The notes under the pieces were generated by a model, which was given only the letters and a program-made list of their open reading frames with translations, was not told the origin of the DNA and ran no database searches. From the NCBI RefSeq assembly GCF_015057185.1, contig NZ_SVEV01000007.1, positions 36,613-100,612 on the forward strand: 64,000 bases of DNA, written 5' to 3'. The translations under genes and the position numbers were made by a program. The stretch is from Pseudobutyrivibrio sp. Lineage in GTDB: Bacteria > Bacillota > Clostridia > Lachnospirales > Lachnospiraceae. The number at the start of each line of letters is the position of its first letter. The stretch's first letter is position 1. Positions 53,462 to 63,300 of the stretch are shown here, in pieces.

Positions 53462-53496
53462 TTGACTCCGAGGTCGTTGGGTAGTAATATACTACC
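53462..53496 (+). promoter_or_regulatory. promoter with a perfect palindrome over the -10
   Basis: -35 TTGACT (53462-53467) and -10 TAATAT (53485-53490) have a 17-bp spacer. The palindrome GGTAGTA-ata-TACTACC (53480-53496) covers the -10, a strong sign of a repressor site for the gene starting at 53521. Confidence 0.8.
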
Positions 53497-53520
53497 ATAC
53501 AGAAATAAGGGGACATTAAG

Positions 53521-54159
53521 TTGAAAAGCATTAAAAGAATTATAAATATAATCGGTCTTGTTTTTTTACTGGGCTTGATTGCCTTTTATAAATATAAGTT
53601 GGGATATGTGGAATTATTTGTGACCTACGTAATTAGTAGACGAGGTTGGGCGGATATATATACTTATCTATATATTATTTGTGGCATATTCGAGATCATT
53701 TATTGCCTTGTGGTGTTGTGTGATAATACTAGGAAAAAAATACCATCTGCGCTAATAACTGTTATGGGAGTTGCATGTAACATCGGTTCATTAATTATTG
53801 GCTACAGGAAAGTTATAGAGCCATGTACTGATGTCAACATTCCAACAATTGTTGCTTTTAAAATGAACTTAATATTTAATGGTATAGGAATCGTTTTAAC
53901 CAGCGTTATACTTCTTCAGTATATCTATAAAAAGAATAAGCATAATTATTTCTGGAAATACAATATATTTCTGTTTCCAATTATTGCTTGGGTTTCAAAT
54001 ATAAACTGGTTTAATGATTTCACAGGCCAGGAATACTGGGACAATCTGCTTAGCAATATAGGAATTGGGACAACTCTAATCATGGCGATTATGTTTCTGT
54101 TTGCATTCCTGCTATTTAATAGATATGGAAGCAATAAAAAAGAGATGCTAGCTGACTAG
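53521..54159 (+). CDS. polytopic membrane protein, TTG start
   Basis: The 212-residue protein has six predicted membrane helices (about 8-26, 42-65, 75-95, 108-130, 143-160 and 175-196). No family was recognised. The TTG start has AAGGGG nine bases before. It is one gene with a repressor-type promoter, so it may be induced by a specific signal. It ends at a two-way terminator shared with ptsI. Confidence 0.68.
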   Translation: MKSIKRIINIIGLVFLLGLIAFYKYKLGYVELFVTYVISRRGWADIYTYLYIICGIFEIIYCLVVLCDNTRKKIPSALITVMGVACNIGSLIIGYRKVIEPCTDVNIPTIVAFKMNLIFNGIGIVLTSVILLQYIYKKNKHNYFWKYNIFLFPIIAWVSNINWFNDFTGQEYWDNLLSNIGIGTTLIMAIMFLFAFLLFNRYGSNKKEMLAD

Positions 54160-54175
54160 AATCTCTCATACTGTA

Positions 54176-54220
54176 AAAAAAGGGTCCCGCACTAAGTAAT
54201 TAGTGCGAGACCCTTTAATT
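54176..54220. terminator. bidirectional terminator between membrane protein gene and ptsI
   Basis: AAAGGGTCCCGCACTAA pairs with TTAGTGCGAGACCCTTT, with A runs on the left and Ts on the right, serving both convergent genes. Confidence 0.88.
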
Positions 54221-54235
54221 ATGCTCGTAATTAGA

Positions 54236-55939
54236 TTACTTTGCTGATGCTTTAAGTAATGCTACGATTTCTGCCTCTGTTGTAAGGCTAAGTGCCTTCT
54301 CAGCGAGGGCATCTGCCTCTTCCTTGCTCCACTTAGAGATGATAGCACGTGCTGTAAGTACAAGTACTGGGTTAACACTGTACTCATCAAGTCCAAATGA
54401 AATAAGAAGTGGAATCATGAGTGGGTCAGCTGCTGCCTCACCACACATACCAACAGGAATACCTGCGGCATTTCCTGCTGCGATGATATTCTTGATTGAG
54501 CGAAGTACTGCTGGCTGGAATGCTGAGTAAAGGTAAGCTACCTTTGCATTTCCACGGTCAACGCTCATTGTATACTGTGTTAAATCGTTTGTTCCGATTG
54601 AGAAGAAATCTGCTTCCTTAGCAAGCATATCTGCAATGAGTGATGCTGCTGCAGTCTCAATCATGCAACCAACTTCGATATTAGCATCGAACTTAACTCC
54701 CTCAGAAGTAAGCTCCTGCTTGCACTCCTCAACGAGGGCCTTAACGGCTCTGATCTCGTCTACACATGTAACTAATGGTACCATGATTTTAACCTTGCCA
54801 TAAGCTGAGGCTCTCAAGATTCCTCTGAGCTGAATCTTGTACATGTCTGCATTAGCTAAGCAGTAACGAACTGCTCTGTAACCAAGGAAAGGATTCTCTT
54901 CCTTCTCAAGGTCCATGTAAGGGATATCCTTGTCGCCACCAATATCAAGTGTACGAATAATAACTGTCTTGCCTGCCATTGTCTCAACGGCTTCTTTGTA
55001 GGCTTCGAACTGCTCATCCTCTGTTGGAAGATGTGGCTTGTCCATAAATAGGAATTCTGAACGGAAAAGACCAATTCCTTCGCCGTCGCATTCAATTGCC
55101 TTCTTTGCATCCTTTGGTGTACCAATGTTGCAGAAGAGCTCTACCTGCTTACCATCTGCAGTAAGTGTCTCCTTGCCAACAAAGTTCTTGAGCTCTGCCT
55201 GTGCACGGATAAACTCTTCTCTTTTGCGTACATACTGAGATATAACATCTCCGTCAGGATTAATATATACATCACCCTCTGTACCATCGACAATAGCTGT
55301 ATCCTTGTCCTTAACGAGCTCTGTAATACCAGGAACTGAAAGAACAGCAGGTATCTCTAATGCTCTTGCAAGGATAGCAGAGTGAGATGTCTTTCCACCT
55401 ACTTCTGTAATAATACCAACAACATTATCTTTTACGATTTGTGAAGTCATAGATGGTGTTAAATCGTGAGCAACGAGCACTGTGCCTGGTGCTACCTTGC
55501 TAATATCTACGTCCTCTACCCCAAGTAAAATTTTGAGCAAGCTGATTTTGATATCAGAAATATCTGATGCACGCTGACGCATCATGTCGTCCTCCATTTT
55601 AGAGAACATGCCGATAAACATGTCGCAAACAGCAGTAACTGCTGCCTCTGCACACTGACCAGCTTCGATCATCTTTGTCATCTCGCCTGCCATAGTAGGA
55701 TCAGCAATCATAGCTAAATGACCTTCCATGATTTCAGCTTCTTTAGGTCCGATATTCTTTCTGATATTTTCTGCCATCTCAGCTGTTTCAGCCTTAAATT
55801 TATCGATAGCAGAATTGAATCTAGCCTTTTCAGCTTCTTTGTCCTCTACTGGCTTTGACTCGAAAGACAAGTCATGCTCAACAATAAGACAAATGCTACC
55901 AATACCTATTCCTCTTGACGCTTCTATGCCTTTGTACAT
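54236..55939 (-). CDS. ptsI: PTS enzyme I (phosphoenolpyruvate-protein phosphotransferase)
   Basis: The 567-residue cytosolic enzyme starts the sugar PTS by taking phosphate from PEP to HPr. The active-site His is in VGGKTSHSAILARALEIP near 190. The PEP-binding barrel shows DGEGIGLFRSEFLFM, TLDIGGDKDIPYM, GCMIETAAASLIADM and FSIGTNDLTQYTMSVDRGN. Full length for the family. It follows ptsH by 23 bp. Confidence 0.97.
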   Translation of the reverse strand: MYKGIEASRGIGIGSICLIVEHDLSFESKPVEDKEAEKARFNSAIDKFKAETAEMAENIRKNIGPKEAEIMEGHLAMIADPTMAGEMTKMIEAGQCAEAAVTAVCDMFIGMFSKMEDDMMRQRASDISDIKISLLKILLGVEDVDISKVAPGTVLVAHDLTPSMTSQIVKDNVVGIITEVGGKTSHSAILARALEIPAVLSVPGITELVKDKDTAIVDGTEGDVYINPDGDVISQYVRKREEFIRAQAELKNFVGKETLTADGKQVELFCNIGTPKDAKKAIECDGEGIGLFRSEFLFMDKPHLPTEDEQFEAYKEAVETMAGKTVIIRTLDIGGDKDIPYMDLEKEENPFLGYRAVRYCLANADMYKIQLRGILRASAYGKVKIMVPLVTCVDEIRAVKALVEECKQELTSEGVKFDANIEVGCMIETAAASLIADMLAKEADFFSIGTNDLTQYTMSVDRGNAKVAYLYSAFQPAVLRSIKNIIAAGNAAGIPVGMCGEAAADPLMIPLLISFGLDEYSVNPVLVLTARAIISKWSKEEADALAEKALSLTTEAEIVALLKASAK

Positions 55940-55962
55940 AGGTTCCTCCTTGCTATTAGATA

Positions 55963-56226
55963 TTAGTCTCCTAAACCGCTCTCAACAAGCTCAACGGCCT
56001 TTGCAAGTGCTGCCTCTTCATCTGCACCATCGCACTTGATCTCGATTTCAGCACCGCACTTGATGCATGCTGCCATAAGCATCATAACGCTCTTACCATC
56101 ATACTCATTGCCATTAAATACAATCTTAACATCTGAATCAAATGGTGTAACAGCTGCACTGAAAACTGTAGCTGGACGCATGTGCATACCCTGCTCATTA
56201 GTAACTTTAACTACTTTTGAAACCAT
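55963..56226 (-). CDS. ptsH: PTS phosphocarrier protein HPr
   Basis: The 87-residue protein has His15 in NEQGMHMRPATVF, which accepts phosphate from enzyme I, and Ser46 in DGKSVMMLM, the regulatory site of HPr kinase in Firmicutes. GMHMRPA departs a little from the usual GLHARPA. It lies downstream of fruA and before ptsI, so general PTS parts follow the fructose operon here. Confidence 0.95.
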   Translation of the reverse strand: MVSKVVKVTNEQGMHMRPATVFSAAVTPFDSDVKIVFNGNEYDGKSVMMLMAACIKCGAEIEIKCDGADEEAALAKAVELVESGLGD

Positions 56227-56278
56227 AAATAAAACTCCTTTCGTTTCAACGTAAATGCGTAAAAAAGTACTACTATAC

Positions 56279-56308
56279 TTTATAGAAAAACAACTGATTT
56301 GTCTACAA
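56279..56308 (-). promoter_or_regulatory. possible ptsHI promoter
   Basis: On the minus strand TTGTAG (56303-56308) and TATAAA (56279-56284) are 18 bp apart, about 50 bp before the ptsH start. It lies after the fruA terminator, so ptsHI would have its own promoter. Confidence 0.5.
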
Positions 56309-56379
56309 TTGTTTTACTAAAAAATACAAAAAAAACTGTAAAATATATACAAAAAACAAAAAATAATACACAAACAACT

Positions 56380-56409
56380 AATTCCGAGGGGAATATCCCC
56401 TCGGAATTA
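56380..56409 (-). terminator. terminator after fruA
   Basis: AATTCCGAGGGGA pairs perfectly with TCCCCTCGGAATT, followed on the minus strand by TTGTTTGTG and more T-rich DNA. It separates fruA from ptsH. Confidence 0.75.
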
Positions 56410-56444
56410 TATTTAAGCAAAACCATGATGTTTTCAGTATTTGA

Positions 56445-58355
56445 TTACTCTACGGCGTCCTTCTTAAGCAATCCAAGAAGTAAGCAGCTAACTACAGAGC
56501 CTGCTAAGAGTGCAACAATGTACATTGCAACGTTTCCTACTACAGGGAATACGAAGATTCCACCGTGTGGAGCCATAAGTGTACACTTGAATGCCATTGA
56601 AAGTGCACCAGCAAGACCTGAACCAACCATAAGTGAAGGAATTACATGAAGTGGATCAGCTGCTGCAAATGGAATAGCACCTTCTGTAATGAAGCAGAAT
56701 CCCATGATGAAGTTAACTGGACCAGACTTTCTTTCGTTCTCTGTGAACTTCTTCTTGAAGAAGATTGTTGCAAGAGCGATAGCGATTGGAGGAACCATAC
56801 CACCAACCATAACAGCTGCCATAATCATCCAGCCTGTCTCATTGCCTGCTGCAAGTGAAGCTGTACCGAATACGTATGCTGCCTTGTTGAAAGGACCACC
56901 CATATCTGTAGCCATCATAGCACCAAGTACTACGCCGAGGGCTATCATTGAGCTTGTTCCCATTCCCTCAAGGAATGATGTAAGACCTGTGTTAAGAGCG
57001 CCCATGATTGGGTTAACTGCACACATAACAACTGATATCAACAGTGTACCAAACAATGGATAAATAAATACTGGTTTGATACCTTCAAGTGATGCTGGAA
57101 GAACATCACAAATTCTTCTAAGACCAAGAACAAGATAACCACCTACAAAACCTGCGAACAATGCGCCAAGGAATGCTGATGGGATGTCACCGCCTGGTGC
57201 TCCAAATGTAGCACCTGTTGAAGCAAGGTAACCACCTACGAAACCAACAACAAGACCTGGTCTGTCAGCAATTGACTGAGCAATGAAGCCTGCAAGGATT
57301 GGAAGCATGAAACCAAATGCTCCGCCACCGATTGTCTTGAACCAAGCAGCTACTGGTGTGTTAGAACCAAAGTTACCTGGATTAGCTGGATCATATGTAT
57401 CAATTAAGAATGCTAAAGCAATAAGTACACCCCCACCGATAACGAATGGAAGCATGTGAGATACACCATTCATTAAGTGCTTGTAAACCTTACGTCCTAC
57501 AGACTCGTTTGATGTGTCAACTCTCTTTGCACCTGTTCCAGAATAGTGGAATAATGGAGCATTTTCAGCCTTCTCAAAGAGAACATCTGGTGTGTGGATA
57601 GCTTCTTTTGTAGAAGCCATAAGTACCTTCTTGCCATCAAATGGAGCCATATCGATATTCTTGTCGCAAGCGATGATAACTGCATCAGCTTCTTCGATTT
57701 CCTGAGCTGTAAGAACATCCTTTGCTCCGCCTGAACCGTCTTTTTCTACTCTGAATGCAATACCGAGCTCTTTAGCCTTGCGCTCAAGTGACTCAGCAGC
57801 CATGAATGTATGAGCAATACCTGTTGGGCATGCTGTAACAGCAACTATCTTCTTTGCTCCTGCTGAAGCTGTAGCTGGTGCTGCCTGGCTGGCATCCTTC
57901 TCTGCTTCTTTCTCATCGATAAGTCTTAAGAATTCATCTACAGAAGTTGCCCCAACTAACTTCTTGCAGAATGCAGGGTCCATGAGGATTGTCATAAGCT
58001 TTGCAAGAACCTCAAGATGAGTATCTGCGCCGCCCTCTGGAGCTGCAATCATGAATAATAAGTCGCTTGGATTTCCATCCATAGCCTTGTAATCTACTCC
58101 TGCTGGACATGTGATTCCAACAAGACCTGCCTTTGCAACTGCTGCGGACTTGCCGTGTGGAACAGCAATACCGTTTCCAATTGCAGTAGAGCCCTTAGCC
58201 TCACGTGCTAAGATAGCCTCCTTGAATGCTGCCGCATCCTTTAAATTGCCTACTGACTCATGAAGAGCGATAAGCTTGTCAATAGCTTCGTTTTGGTCTG
58301 CCAAAGCTACATTCAGTTGGATCCCTCTAGGATCAATAAACTCTGAAATTTTCAT
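56445..58355 (-). CDS. fruA: fructose-specific PTS enzyme IIABC
   Basis: The 636-residue transporter has domain order IIA (1-150; His near 62 in IAVPHGKSAAV), IIB (about 165-265; Cys near 173 in VTACPTGIAHTFMAAE) and IIC (about 285-636; many membrane helices, FVGGYLVLGLRRI, ATDMGGPFNKAAYVFG, IPFAAADPLHVIP). It imports fructose as fructose 1-phosphate, using phosphate from HPr. It follows fruK by 8 bp and starts at a good AGGAGGG site. Confidence 0.97.
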   Translation of the reverse strand: MKISEFIDPRGIQLNVALADQNEAIDKLIALHESVGNLKDAAAFKEAILAREAKGSTAIGNGIAVPHGKSAAVAKAGLVGITCPAGVDYKAMDGNPSDLLFMIAAPEGGADTHLEVLAKLMTILMDPAFCKKLVGATSVDEFLRLIDEKEAEKDASQAAPATASAGAKKIVAVTACPTGIAHTFMAAESLERKAKELGIAFRVEKDGSGGAKDVLTAQEIEEADAVIIACDKNIDMAPFDGKKVLMASTKEAIHTPDVLFEKAENAPLFHYSGTGAKRVDTSNESVGRKVYKHLMNGVSHMLPFVIGGGVLIALAFLIDTYDPANPGNFGSNTPVAAWFKTIGGGAFGFMLPILAGFIAQSIADRPGLVVGFVGGYLASTGATFGAPGGDIPSAFLGALFAGFVGGYLVLGLRRICDVLPASLEGIKPVFIYPLFGTLLISVVMCAVNPIMGALNTGLTSFLEGMGTSSMIALGVVLGAMMATDMGGPFNKAAYVFGTASLAAGNETGWMIMAAVMVGGMVPPIAIALATIFFKKKFTENERKSGPVNFIMGFCFITEGAIPFAAADPLHVIPSLMVGSGLAGALSMAFKCTLMAPHGGIFVFPVVGNVAMYIVALLAGSVVSCLLLGLLKKDAVE

Positions 58356-58363
58356 ATTCCCTC

Positions 58364-59269
58364 CTACAATGTTTTTAATAAATTATCTATATCAGCAGCT
58401 TTTGCAAGTCCGTCTGAAAAAGCTGTTGCCGATCCTGCTGCAGTTCCCATTTTAAGAGCAGTCTCATAATTCTTTGTCTTCATGTATCCTGCCACGAAGC
58501 CTGCTACCATGGAATCTCCTGCGCCTACTGAGTTTCTAACTGTTCCGCTAGGAACTCCAATGCGGTATCTCTTGCCCTCTTCATCTACAAGCATTGCGCC
58601 TGCACCTGCCATGGAAATGAGTACGTTTCTAGCACCCATCTTTTGAAGCTCAAGAGCTCCCTCATATATTTCATCATCTGATGTAAGTACCTTGCCAACA
58701 ATCTCACCAAGCTCAAAGTTGTTTGGCTTGATAAGGAATGGATGATACTTAAGTACGTTTGTAAGTAAGTCCTTTGTTGCATCAACAACGAACTGAATCC
58801 CCTTGCCCTGAAGCATAGAAAGAATTTTTTCATATACGTCATCTGGAAGTGAATTTGGAATTGAACCAGCAAGGATAAGTACGTCACCCTCTACTAACTG
58901 TGAAAGCTTGTCGAAAAGCGCCTGCTGTGAAGCCTCGTCAATCTTTGGACCCTGAGCGTTAATCTCAGTTTCCTCTGTGCCCTTAAGCTTAACGTTGATT
59001 CGAGAAATTCCTTCTTTGAGCTCGATAAAATCTGTATCGATTCCCTGAGCCTTTACTCCGTCATCGATGGCGTGTCCTGTAAAGCCTGCAATAAATCCAA
59101 GAGCTGTGCTCTTAAGTCCAAGCTCTGCAAGAACCATAGATACATTAATGCCCTTTCCTCCGAAATAGTACTCCTCACTAGCTGAGCGATTTGTCATACC
59201 TGGTAAAAGGTCGCCGTCCATTCGTACTACATAATCAAGTGCTGGGTTAAATGTAACTGTATAAATCAT
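58364..59269 (-). CDS. fruK: 1-phosphofructokinase
   Basis: The 301-residue PfkB-family kinase converts fructose 1-phosphate to fructose 1,6-bisphosphate. It has TFNPALDYVVRMD, YYFGGKGINVSMVLAELG and the C-terminal signature NSVGAGDSMVAGFVAGY near 245, with the catalytic Asp. GGAGGAAAA precedes the start. Middle gene of the fru operon. Confidence 0.96.
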   Translation of the reverse strand: MIYTVTFNPALDYVVRMDGDLLPGMTNRSASEEYYFGGKGINVSMVLAELGLKSTALGFIAGFTGHAIDDGVKAQGIDTDFIELKEGISRINVKLKGTEETEINAQGPKIDEASQQALFDKLSQLVEGDVLILAGSIPNSLPDDVYEKILSMLQGKGIQFVVDATKDLLTNVLKYHPFLIKPNNFELGEIVGKVLTSDDEIYEGALELQKMGARNVLISMAGAGAMLVDEEGKRYRIGVPSGTVRNSVGAGDSMVAGFVAGYMKTKNYETALKMGTAAGSATAFSDGLAKAADIDNLLKTL

Positions 59270-59301
59270 TCTTTTTCCTCCATATCGCTTTGTCTGTTGC
59301 T

Positions 59302-60054
59302 CTATTCCCCGCAGATTTTAACAACTGTATGGTTTGTATAATCCTTTGATGCGAGTTTGTCTGTTATAATGCAGCAATCATTAATCTCTGCGAATGTTAC
59401 CGAATTGATTTGATCGAACTTGGTATGGTCTGCAAGAACGTATGCCATGTATGCATGTCTAATAGCTTCTCTTTTAATCATTGCTTCGTCCACGTCTGGT
59501 GTGGTGAAGCCTGCTCTGATTGAGATGCCATTAGTTCCCATGAAGGCTTTGGTAAAGTGGTATTTCTTAATAATCTCTACACAGTCCGGACCTACCACCG
59601 CCTCTGTAGATTTTTTAAGTCGTCCACCAATCATGATGGTCTCAAGGCCTTTGTCGATAAGCTTCTTTGCATGAACAACACCGTTGGTAATGTATTTTGC
59701 TTTGTAATTATCAATGTAATCAATCATCGCTAAGGTTGTGGTACCTGCATCGATGTAAACAAAATCATTATCCTGAATAAGATTAGCTGCGTATTTGCTA
59801 ATGTTATCCTTTTCGTTGACGTTCTTAAGTGCCTTTAGTGAAACTGTGTCCTCTTTTGTATTAACATCAAGAGAACTCATGGCAGTTGCACCGCCGAAAA
59901 CCTTTATCAACTGCTTTGACGCGTTAAGAGCATTAATATCTCTTCTGATAGTAGCTGCGGAAGTATCTAAAATTTCCACTAACTCATTAACAGAAACCGC
60001 CTTTTTAGAATTGACTATTTCAACAATTTTGGACCGTCTTTCTTCAGTAAGCAT
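59302..60054 (-). CDS. fruR: DeoR-family repressor of the fructose operon
   Basis: The 250-residue protein has an N-terminal helix-turn-helix (EERRSKIVEIVNSKKAVSVN, LVEILDTSAATIRRDINAL) and a C-terminal sugar-phosphate sensor of the DeoR type (YIDAGTTTLAMIDYI, TNGVVHAKKL, GGRLKKSTEAVVGP). First gene of the fruRKA operon. Fructose 1-phosphate is the usual inducer in the family. It probably acts at the TGATT repeats upstream. Confidence 0.93.
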   Translation of the reverse strand: MLTEERRSKIVEIVNSKKAVSVNELVEILDTSAATIRRDINALNASKQLIKVFGGATAMSSLDVNTKEDTVSLKALKNVNEKDNISKYAANLIQDNDFVYIDAGTTTLAMIDYIDNYKAKYITNGVVHAKKLIDKGLETIMIGGRLKKSTEAVVGPDCVEIIKKYHFTKAFMGTNGISIRAGFTTPDVDEAMIKREAIRHAYMAYVLADHTKFDQINSVTFAEINDCCIITDKLASKDYTNHTVVKICGE

Positions 60055-60117
60055 TCAGTCATCCCCCCAACAATTGATATTACAACTTCTGTTTTCTTGA
60101 TTAGAAAACAAACTCTT

Positions 60118-60196
60118 TGATTATTTATGATTGTTGTAATCAAAATATAACATCATTTTTAATCACTGGCAATCATATTCAATCAAATAAAATCAT
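60118..60196 (-). promoter_or_regulatory. fru operon promoter and phased TGATT operator repeats
   Basis: On the minus strand -35 TTGCCA (60168-60173) and -10 TATATT (60145-60150) are 17 bp apart. Plus-strand AATCA starts at 60139, 60162, 60172, 60182 and 60192, the last four exactly 10 bp apart, and TGATT starts at 60118 and 60129. Repeated TGATT boxes flanking the promoter fit a DeoR-type FruR operator. Confidence 0.78.
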
Positions 60197-60270
60197 CGGA
60201 GAGCAAATTCCGTCACTATTCACATTTCTCGATGCTCACTTTTGTGTATTTCATTCAATAAAAATCACTA

Positions 60271-60299
60271 AAAATAGGGAGACCAACTCGATCTCCCTA
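60271..60299 (-). terminator. terminator after the GGDEF/EAL gene
   Basis: On the minus strand AGGGAGA pairs with TCTCCCT around a 9-nt loop, followed by ATTTTT. It lies 7 bp past the stop codon. Confidence 0.8.
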
Positions 60300-60305
60300 A
60301 ACATT

Positions 60306-63300
60306 TCACTTTTTGTGATTACTTTTGTCCGTGTACATTCTCTTATCTGCCTCATCTAAAAGCAAACTGAGGTCATTCACTTCTGAGTAGACAGCCATGC
60401 CAACGGACAACCTTAATTTTACTTCTATGTGCTCTATCATTTTAATTTTTGATATCTGGTGATTGATATCATGCATAATCTCTTCATTTTCCTGCATATT
60501 TTGGAACATGTGAAGAATAACAAATTCGTCACCACCAAATCTAAATACTAAGCTATTTTCTGATGCCACAATGCGAAGTCGCTCACTTACCGCTTTTAAT
60601 ATTACATCACCAAAATCATGGCCATAAATATCATTAATCTGCTTAAATTTATCTATGTCTAGCAAGAACAGAGCAAAGTCCATACCTTCCTCTTTGTATT
60701 GCTCCTCATAACGACCAATGATATCGTTGAAACCGCGCCTATTATATACACCAGTTAACTCATCAGTTCTTGATATCCTTTTTAGCTTCTTCTTTTCAAC
60801 ATTCTCATCAGTTACATCCCTAAAGAAGCCAATAAGACCAATCAATTCACCATCAATTACAAATGGCATTTTCGTTGCCACAATATCTCTTACTTCGCCC
60901 TTTACTATACATTCTCCAGCAACGTCCTTAATGATTTTGCCATTATGAATTACGTCTAATTCTATTGACCTGAACGGTTCTGGGTTAATATGCCAGCCCA
61001 TATCCTCATCGGTTTTGCCAAGTATTGAATCCACTGAATTAAAACCGTAGTAATCGAGGAACATTTTGTTTGCACCCAAAAACCTACGTTCAGTATCCTT
61101 CCAGAAAATGCCTATAGGGGTCATTCTAAGGACATTTGCGATGATATTCTGGCTCTCACCTAAGATTACATCTGCACTATAGCCGTCGGCCAACTCTGCT
61201 TCAATTGACCTACTAATGGAGTCATCCACAATTGATACGCACACAAGCATTGACAGATTTCCCCCAAGATTTATAAGTGACAGGGAAACTGTTTTCCATT
61301 TATAAGATCCCTCATCATCTACAACTCTAAACAAACTGACGGCTTTTTTATTTTTGGTATTTGTTAATCGTTCTTCTATAGTGTCAATATTCATATAGGA
61401 CAGGAAACGTTCCCTATCCTCTGAATAAATTCGCTTACTAGCAAGCTCATTAATAACTTCCCTTGGTACTTTATCCTTATTATTTAGATGAAGTCGACTA
61501 CTTTCAAGATACAAATTCTCGAAATAATTCTCAGTAATTCCATATACATCAATACACTCGTACAACGAGAACATTCCCTTGGTGATAATGTTCATCTTTT
61601 CATCTAAGTCTTTATCTACAAATCTAGAAACGGTGCGCATTGAAAGCAAGTATGCATCTATACCCCCAATGGTATCCTCTGCAATATGACGGATTTTTAG
61701 ATTGACAATTCTGCCCTTCTCCACAAAATCCATGGTCTCCTGCTGATGGCTTTCCTTACTTTTCTCACACATATCCCAGAAATGCACATAGCGATCCCAT
61801 TTATCACTATCATTCATCATAGCTTCTGCAGATTCATAATCTGTGTCGCCATTAATCAGCATTTCATTTCTATAGCCCGCATTGGTATATATAAATTTCC
61901 ACTTATGGTCTTTTACAATTCCAATAGAAAGTGGCAATGGATTCTTGGTCAATTCGGTACCAATATTTTGCAGTGGATTCTGTCGAAGCACATCAATTTT
62001 GCCTATAGCGTTATAGAACAATCTAGTCTCATTATCCTCACTCTCTATACCTTCCGACGCTACATACTCAACGCTTTCCATAAAAGGCATAGGACGACCA
62101 ATAAGGTATCCCTGGACTATCTCACAGCCCAGTGCTTTCACAAATTCATACTGTTCCCTAGTCTCAACACCCTCGATAAGCGTATGCATTCCCAGATTCT
62201 TAACAAGGGAAATAACATGCCTTAGGATTATCTTTCCGTGGTCAGTTTCATCGAAATCCCTCAAGAACTCCATATCGATTTTGACAACATCAAACTCAAA
62301 GTTCTTTAAACTATTCAAGGAAGAATAGCCACTTCCAAAATCGTCCATCCAAACGGAAAAACCATTTTGCCTAAGCTTCTTTACCTGTGACTTAATAAGT
62401 GCCGGATTATCCGTAATAACACTCTCTGTAATCTCAAAATGGCACATATACTTAGGGCACTGATATTTTTCCATTAGGGAATCAACGAAAGCTGTAATGT
62501 CCAGCGCCTCGAAGTCCAATCTTGACAGATTCACAGAAACAGGTACAATCTCCCTTCCCTCCTGAATACACTGGGTAATATTCTTAATCACCTGTTCTAT
62601 TACGAACTGGTCAATCTGGGTAATACGCCTATATTCCGCCAGCACCGGAATAAAATCATTTGGATAAATTGTGCCTTTAACTGGATCAATCCAACGTACC
62701 AGAGCCTCCCAAGAGCACAGCTTACCCGTAAGTGTACGAACCATCGGCTGATAGTACACCTGGATATATCCCTTTTCAATTGCTTCATCAAGATGATCTA
62801 AAATGAATTGCTTACGAAGAATAGCGCCATCCAACTCGTCATCATAGAAACAATACGCCTGATCATATCGCTTCTTGATGCTGGAGCAAGCAGTTCTTGC
62901 ACGGTCACAGCACTTCATGGCCGCCAAGGATTTATCCTTTACCACAAAAATACCCGCCTTCAGCTCCAAATTAACATTTCGCTGATTTTCCTTTATACGC
63001 GTGCGAATCTGCTTAATACTTGGCACTATCTGAACTGTTTTTGTAAAAACCGCAAAATGGTCTCCTGTAAACCTAGAAACCAATTGTCCCTCAAATACAT
63101 CATTTATAATTTCAGCAACTTCCTTCAACAGCAAGTCACCGCTCTCATAGCCGTAATTATCGTTATACAGCTTAAAATTTTCCACGTCAAAAAAGACAAA
63201 GGCATAGTCACTATCGCCATCCATGGTGTCGATTAATTCTTGACTACAATCATAAAAGGTTTGCTTTTCCAGCAACCCCGTTAATTCATCTCTGAAAATG

